Source: Haloarcula sp. H-GB4
GTDB taxonomy: Archaea; Halobacteriota; Halobacteria; Halobacteriales; Haloarculaceae
Assembly: GCF_030848575.1 (NCBI RefSeq)
Contig: NZ_JAVDDX010000001.1
Coordinates: forward strand, 310,001 to 374,000
Direction of reading: 5' to 3'
DNA: 64,000 nucleotides
Position 1 is the first letter of the stretch. The number at the start of each line of letters is the position of its first letter. Positions 60,570 to 64,000 of this stretch are shown here, piece after piece. The translations under genes were made by a program, and so were the position numbers. Below the pieces are notes generated by a model. The model searched no databases. It was not told where the DNA came from and saw only the letters and a program-made list of their open reading frames with translations.

Positions 60570-60586
60570 CAGGCGACGCGACCACG

Positions 60587-61255
60587 CTAGTTTTCGAGCA
60601 CGGAGAGATACTGCGGCGGCACGCGGGCAGTCGTGTACGTCTCGGTCCCGCGCTTGACAATCCGTCGGTCATCGGACTTCATCACTTCGGCGTCAACGAC
60701 AAACACGACCGGGTCTGCGGCGTGGCGACGCCCCACCTCGCGGGCCGCTGCGACGGATTCCGAGAGGTGGACCGTCTGGCGGCCCATCGGTTTCAGCCCC
60801 GCTTCGCGTATCGAATCGGCGTTCCGCGGGGCAGTCCCGTGATACAGCGTCGCCGGAACGGGGTCGTCGGTCTTGTCGAGGGTCACGTCGATGGAGTGCC
60901 CGTACGCCGCGCGAACGCGACCGCCAGCGGTCGCTGTATCTGTCTCTCCACTGTCCCCTGTCCGTTCGAACCGCCCTTTTGGGTCTGTGGCAATGACGCC
61001 GGCCAGTGCTTCACCATCCACCCAGTCGTACTGTCGCTCGACCGCCGTACGGAGAGAAGCGAAGTCCGTCCACCCCGCTTTGTCTACCTCGATGCCTGCG
61101 TCTTCGGGAAAATGTCTGAGCGCGCCCGAGACGAACTTCGAGAGCTGTCGTCGCCGTTCGCCGTCGAGAATCTGGGGCCCTGTTCCGTCACAAACCGGGC
61201 ACGTGTCGCCCTCGAAGAAGCCGTCTTCGGGACAGCGGCGGACTGCGTCTGGCAT
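60587..61255 (-). CDS. kptA: tRNA 2'-phosphotransferase (KptA/Tpt1)
   Basis: This enzyme removes the 2'-phosphate from RNA using NAD+, releasing nicotinamide and ADP-ribose 1'',2''-cyclic phosphate. In the 222-residue product the N-terminal region has three cysteines (C8, C19, C22: RRCPEDGFFEGDTCPVCDG) that could bind zinc. The KptA core follows: LSKFVSGALRHFPEDAGI, then LYHGTAPRNADSIREAGLKP and GRQTVHLSES. The ATG at 61253-61255 is chosen where family sequence starts. It is convergent with gpmI; stops are 17 bp apart. Confidence 0.92.
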   Translation of the reverse strand: MPDAVRRCPEDGFFEGDTCPVCDGTGPQILDGERRRQLSKFVSGALRHFPEDAGIEVDKAGWTDFASLRTAVERQYDWVDGEALAGVIATDPKGRFERTGDSGETDTATAGGRVRAAYGHSIDVTLDKTDDPVPATLYHGTAPRNADSIREAGLKPMGRQTVHLSESVAAAREVGRRHAADPVVFVVDAEVMKSDDRRIVKRGTETYTTARVPPQYLSVLEN

Positions 61256-61440
61256 AGCCGAAAATGAGCTACGACCATACAAAAGCGTCACGCGGACGCA
61301 TGCAATGCTGCGGCAGCAACTCCTGTTCCAACCGGTCTCACCGGCGGCCACGGCAGCGCTGCTGGCAAGCCGGCCTGCAATTGCAGGCGACGTTGCCGGG
61401 TAGCTTCAAGTAGATACAGTCATCAGTGGGCCATAGCGAA
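61256..61440 (+). other. Gap with candidate promoter and two overlapping short frames
   Basis: A CATACAAAAG element (61276-61285) lies 24 bp upstream of an ATG at 61300 (37 codons, starting MQCCGSNSCSNRS). An ATG at 61305 opens a second, overlapping frame of 32 codons (MLRQQLLFQPVSP). The first encodes a Cys-rich basic peptide. Neither is supported enough to call as a gene; they may be spurious. Confidence 0.25.
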
Positions 61441-62175
61441 ATGCCGTCCCCAACAGACCTCGAACTCGGCGGTGAGCGGTCCGATGTGTACCGGTTTGTG
61501 GAACGGAACGGCCCTGTCGCACCCAGCGAGGTGGCCGAAGCCATCAGTGTCGACCCCGAGCGGTTCCAGCACCACGTCTCCATTCTCAAACGGGACGACC
61601 TCATCGAGGCCACCGAGGACGGGCACCTCACTGTGGCGCTTCATGACGGTGAAACGGCCGAACACTACGAGGCCGGCGTCAGCTATGAGATACGCCCGTC
61701 CCGGCCGTCGGACCTCTCCGGCGTCGTCGGCACGATACGCGACGTGACCAGCGAAGCGCCGTATCTCATCGCGGCCGGCGTGGCCGAACAATTGGCCTAC
61801 GAGGACACGCTCGTCCGCTGGGGCCCCAACCGCTGTCGTGTCGTGTTCGTCGCCACGGTGGACGATGACGTCGTCGGTTGGGTCCACGTCGCCATGTCCG
61901 AAGTGGACGAACTCGCGTCGACGGCCGAACTCACGCTCGGCGTGATGGAGACGTACCGTCGCCATGGTATCGGCAGTCACCTGCTCCACCGTGGGGTCGA
62001 ATGGGCCGCAAGCCGTGGCTGTCGAAAGGTGTACAACAGCCTGCCGGCGACGAACGAGCGAGCAATCGACTTTCTGAAGGCGGCCGGCTGGACGGCTGAG
62101 GCTGTCCGTGCCGATCACTACGAAATCCGGGACGAACTGGTCGACGAGGTAATGTTGGCCCGCCGACTGGACTGA
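61441..62175 (+). CDS. HTH-GNAT fusion protein
   Basis: This 244-residue protein has an N-terminal winged-HTH (residues 10-65: VYRFVERNGPVAPSEVAEAI, RFQHHVSILKRDDLIEATED) followed by a GNAT acetyltransferase domain (about 82-244). Its acetyl-CoA motif is ELTLGVMETYRRHGIGSHLL (R/Q-x-x-G-x-G/A) and KVYNSLPATNERAIDFLKAA follows. The fusion suggests DNA-linked or sensor-linked acetylation. The ATG at 61441 is chosen; an upstream GTG at 61426 is possible. Confidence 0.85.
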   Translation: MPSPTDLELGGERSDVYRFVERNGPVAPSEVAEAISVDPERFQHHVSILKRDDLIEATEDGHLTVALHDGETAEHYEAGVSYEIRPSRPSDLSGVVGTIRDVTSEAPYLIAAGVAEQLAYEDTLVRWGPNRCRVVFVATVDDDVVGWVHVAMSEVDELASTAELTLGVMETYRRHGIGSHLLHRGVEWAASRGCRKVYNSLPATNERAIDFLKAAGWTAEAVRADHYEIRDELVDEVMLARRLD

Positions 62176-62236
62176 GACAGACTGCACAGCGTCCCACCGC
62201 GTGGTGAATAGCGACCCCCGAGCCAGCGCCCTGTGG

Positions 62237-62250
62237 CTTTATGATTATAT
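62237..62250 (+). promoter_or_regulatory. TATA region of the flavin-binding protein gene
   Basis: CTTTATGATTATAT lies about 17-30 bp upstream of the ATG at 62267. It overlaps an upstream in-frame ATG (62249), which makes 62267 the better start. Confidence 0.5.
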
Positions 62251-62266
62251 GCCGACAAGTAGCGAC

Positions 62267-62758
62267 ATGACAGTTTCCGAACTGGAAGACTTCGGGATGC
62301 TCCAGATGGACAGCGGGGACATCGAAAAGACCCTCGAACACACAAGTGTCGGCGTGCTCGGCGTCCCAACTGACTCCGCGCCGCTATTGCGCCCGCTTAG
62401 TTTCTGGTACGACGGCGAGTCCGCGCTTTACTTCGTCTACGTTCTCGGTGTCGACAGCCGAAAAGTAACAGCGAGCGATAACGCGGCCGTTGCCCGGTTT
62501 CTCATCCACGACATCGAAACGACGTTCAACTGGCGCAGCGTCCTATTGACGGGACCAATCGAGCGAGTCCCTGAGGACGAACGTATGGCAATTGGAGAAC
62601 AGATCGACACCGCTTGGGAGCCCGACGTGTTTGAGCGGGCGGCCGAGACGGAGGCCACAGCGCTGTACCGGTTCCGAATCGATGACCGCGCCGGTATCAA
62701 GCAACTCGAACTCCCGCCCGAACTCAGGACCGAATCCTCGTCGAGTCGGCCGGACTGA
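62267..62758 (+). CDS. Pyridoxamine 5'-phosphate oxidase-like split-barrel protein
   Basis: This 163-residue protein is of the FMN-binding split-barrel (PNPOx-like) superfamily. The pattern is seen in the strand order: SVGVLGVPTDSAPLLRPLSF, SALYFVYVLGVDSRKVTASD, AVARFLIHDIETTFNWRSVL and LTGPIERVPEDE. Such haloarchaeal proteins may bind FMN, F420 or heme; the ligand here is unknown. The start was chosen from the TATA spacing. It is oriented with the HTH-GNAT gene upstream, 91 bp away, so it could be independent. Confidence 0.83.
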   Translation: MTVSELEDFGMLQMDSGDIEKTLEHTSVGVLGVPTDSAPLLRPLSFWYDGESALYFVYVLGVDSRKVTASDNAAVARFLIHDIETTFNWRSVLLTGPIERVPEDERMAIGEQIDTAWEPDVFERAAETEATALYRFRIDDRAGIKQLELPPELRTESSSSRPD

Positions 62759-62764
62759 CCGGAT

Positions 62765-63586
62765 TCAACCCGTTCGAAAGGAGAAATCCAGCGTCGGTGC
62801 GGAGTGGGTCAGCGACCCCATTGAGATGATATCCACACCTGTCTCGGCGTAGGCCGGCACGTCCGCGACGGTGATGCCGCCACTGGCCTCTGTGAGCGCG
62901 TTGGCATCGGCCGCCGCTACGAGGTCGACGGCCCGCTCGGTCTCCGCGGGGGGCATGTTGTCCAGCAGGACGATGTCCGCACCGGCCTCGGCGGCCCGCG
63001 GCGCGTCCGCCGGGGATTCGACCTCTACGTCGAGTTTCGTGGCGAAGGAGACCCGCTCGCGGAAGTGCTCGACGGCGTCAAGCAGTCCCATCTCGGCGAT
63101 GTGGTTGTCCTTGACCATCACCATGTGCGAGAGGTCAAGCCGGTGGGTGTCGCCGCCGCCGGCTGCCACCGCTCGCTTCTCGATGCCGCGCAGGCCCGGG
63201 GTCGTCTTTCGCGTGCCGGCGATACGGGGTGTGGAATCTGCCGTGGAGGATTCCGCCGCATCGACAGCGGCCCGGGTCTTCGTCGCCACACCCGAGGCGT
63301 GACCAGTGAGGTTCACGGCGACGCGCTCGCCGCGGAGCACCGACTGCGCGGGGCCGTCGACGCGAAGCACCACGTCGCCGGCGTCGATAGCGTCACCGGA
63401 GTCGACCGGTGTCTCCACCGCACAGTCCAGATACTCGAACACGCCGGTGGCGGCGTCGAGGCCCGCAACCACGCCGGACGCTTTCGCGACTAGTCGCCCC
63501 TCGGTCGTCCCAGGCACGTCGTTGGTCACATCGTGGTGGCCCACGTCCTCGCGGAGCCACCGCTCGATGTCGCTGTCAGTGAGCAT
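62765..63586 (-). CDS. nadC: Nicotinate-nucleotide diphosphorylase (quinolinate phosphoribosyltransferase)
   Basis: This enzyme converts quinolinate and PRPP to nicotinate mononucleotide in de novo NAD synthesis. The 273-residue protein has the N-terminal LREDVGHHDVTND motif. The PRPP/quinolinate-binding stretch includes RVAVNLTGHASGVATKTRAA and RIAGTRKTTPGLRGIEKRAV, followed by HRLDLSHMVMVKDNHI and VLLDNMPPAE. Near the end is TEASGGITVADVPAYAETGV and SMGSLTHSAPTLDFSF. It overlaps the end of nadB by one base (TAATG), so nadB and nadC are coupled. Confidence 0.96.
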   Translation of the reverse strand: MLTDSDIERWLREDVGHHDVTNDVPGTTEGRLVAKASGVVAGLDAATGVFEYLDCAVETPVDSGDAIDAGDVVLRVDGPAQSVLRGERVAVNLTGHASGVATKTRAAVDAAESSTADSTPRIAGTRKTTPGLRGIEKRAVAAGGGDTHRLDLSHMVMVKDNHIAEMGLLDAVEHFRERVSFATKLDVEVESPADAPRAAEAGADIVLLDNMPPAETERAVDLVAAADANALTEASGGITVADVPAYAETGVDIISMGSLTHSAPTLDFSFRTG

Positions 63587-64000
63587 TAGTCGGCTGTGGA
63601 CTCCGGTGGGTCCTCGCTCGCGTCCACGAGATTGTGCGTGCCGACGCTCTTCTCGTTCTCGGCGGCGTGGCGCGCAATCAACAGGGCGGTGACGCTAGCG
63701 TGGCGGAGTTCGTACAGCGAGCGGCTGGTTCGCGTACGGACGTAGGCATCCACTTCGCCCTTAAGCCGGCGGAGGACGGCCATCGCGCGCTGGAGGTCCG
63801 CGGGGTCGCGCTCGACGCCGACATTCTCGTCCATCACGCGGGTCAGCCGCTGGAACTTGTCGCGGGCGAACCGCTCGGGCAGGTCCGGGTCGCGTTCGAG
63901 CAGTTCCGGCGCTTCGATTGGTTCCGGATCGGCCCCGGCAGCGTCTTCGCCGGCACGCAGACCCCAGACCAGTCCCTCAAGCAGGGATGTACTTGCGAGG
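63586..64000 (-). CDS. nadB: L-aspartate oxidase, C-terminal part (cut by window edge)
   Basis: The frame enters from the right edge and encodes about 137 C-terminal residues. The first are LASTSLLEGLVWGLRAG, the NadB motif near the FAD domain end (LASNSLLEGLVFG in family members). The helical C-terminal domain follows (RDPADLQRAMAVLRRLKGEV ... YELRHASVTALLIARHAAEN). The enzyme oxidises L-aspartate to iminoaspartate for quinolinate synthesis. It is upstream of and overlaps nadC; nadA may lie beyond the edge. The N-terminus cannot be seen. Confidence 0.93.
   Translation of the reverse strand, partial: LASTSLLEGLVWGLRAGEDAAGADPEPIEAPELLERDPDLPERFARDKFQRLTRVMDENVGVERDPADLQRAMAVLRRLKGEVDAYVRTRTSRSLYELRHASVTALLIARHAAENEKSVGTHNLVDASEDPPESTAD

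Noticed and set aside
1..64000. CRISPR array, prophage, insertion sequence, rRNA or tRNA
   Set aside because: I found no regularly spaced direct repeats, transposase, integrase or phage genes, and no gap large enough with a tRNA or rRNA signature. Small RNAs without strong structure cannot be excluded.

Overview
The window is a gene-dense chromosomal segment of a halophilic archaeon of the class Halobacteria, most likely Haloarcula or a close relative. The evidence is high GC with GC-rich third codon positions, strongly acidic proteins, TATA boxes about 25-33 bp upstream of start codons (many genes look leaderless), a HalX-type response regulator, multi-PAS histidine kinases, Cbf5 and KptA, and a PGF-CTERM-anchored cobalamin-binding protein. 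The genus is inferred from general resemblance, not from a search. I see no rRNA, tRNA, insertion sequence, CRISPR array or prophage. Both ends are cut: the left edge lies just past dnaK, and nadB runs off the right edge.

Layout: 0.1-3 kb holds the chaperone genes grpE and dnaK. 3-8.5 kb holds a small membrane protein, an unknown protein, the adk-DUF106-cmk-cbf5 block, a peroxiredoxin and thrB. 8.6-18.6 kb holds a 7TM histidine kinase followed by an FAD oxidoreductase, a second flavoprotein, several unknown haloarchaeal proteins, two paralogous membrane proteins, a lipoprotein and a small winged-helix protein. 18.7-27.8 kb holds carB, a REC-multiPAS histidine kinase, an unknown protein with YRG motifs, carA and a divergent Lrp/AsnC regulator. 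carA and carB share an 18-bp upstream motif although they lie more than 4 kb apart and on opposite strands.

27.8-41.4 kb holds an MscS channel, an AI-2E-type permease, a frameshifted histidine kinase, an MrfA-like helicase, the cobalamin importer (btuD-btuC divergent from btuF), a 5-formyl-THF cyclo-ligase, a histidine kinase whose receiver has Glu in place of the phospho-Asp, and a dihydrolipoamide-dehydrogenase-like flavoprotein. 41.4-46.7 kb is a self-contained module: a multi-repeat surface protein and an RND/MMPL transporter, divergent from a TetR regulator, with two copies of a palindromic operator between them.

46.7-64 kb holds an orphan HalX regulator, a membrane PAS protein, nadK, a KaiC-like ATPase with a long acidic PF-motif tail and a candidate leaderless leader peptide, a DUF4013 membrane protein, two Usp proteins, HerA, an EEP-family hydrolase, an MBL-fold hydrolase, a winged-helix/membrane pair, NurA, gpmI, kptA, an HTH-GNAT protein, a flavin-binding split-barrel protein, and nadC with the 3' end of nadB. 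HerA and NurA, partners in DNA end resection, lie about 3 kb apart. NAD synthesis (nadB, nadC) and NAD phosphorylation (nadK) are both represented.

The most interesting signals are the shared carA/carB motif next to an Lrp gene, the two-site TetR operator, the Glu-substituted receiver, and the leaderless upstream ORF interlocked (ATGA) with the KaiC-like gene.
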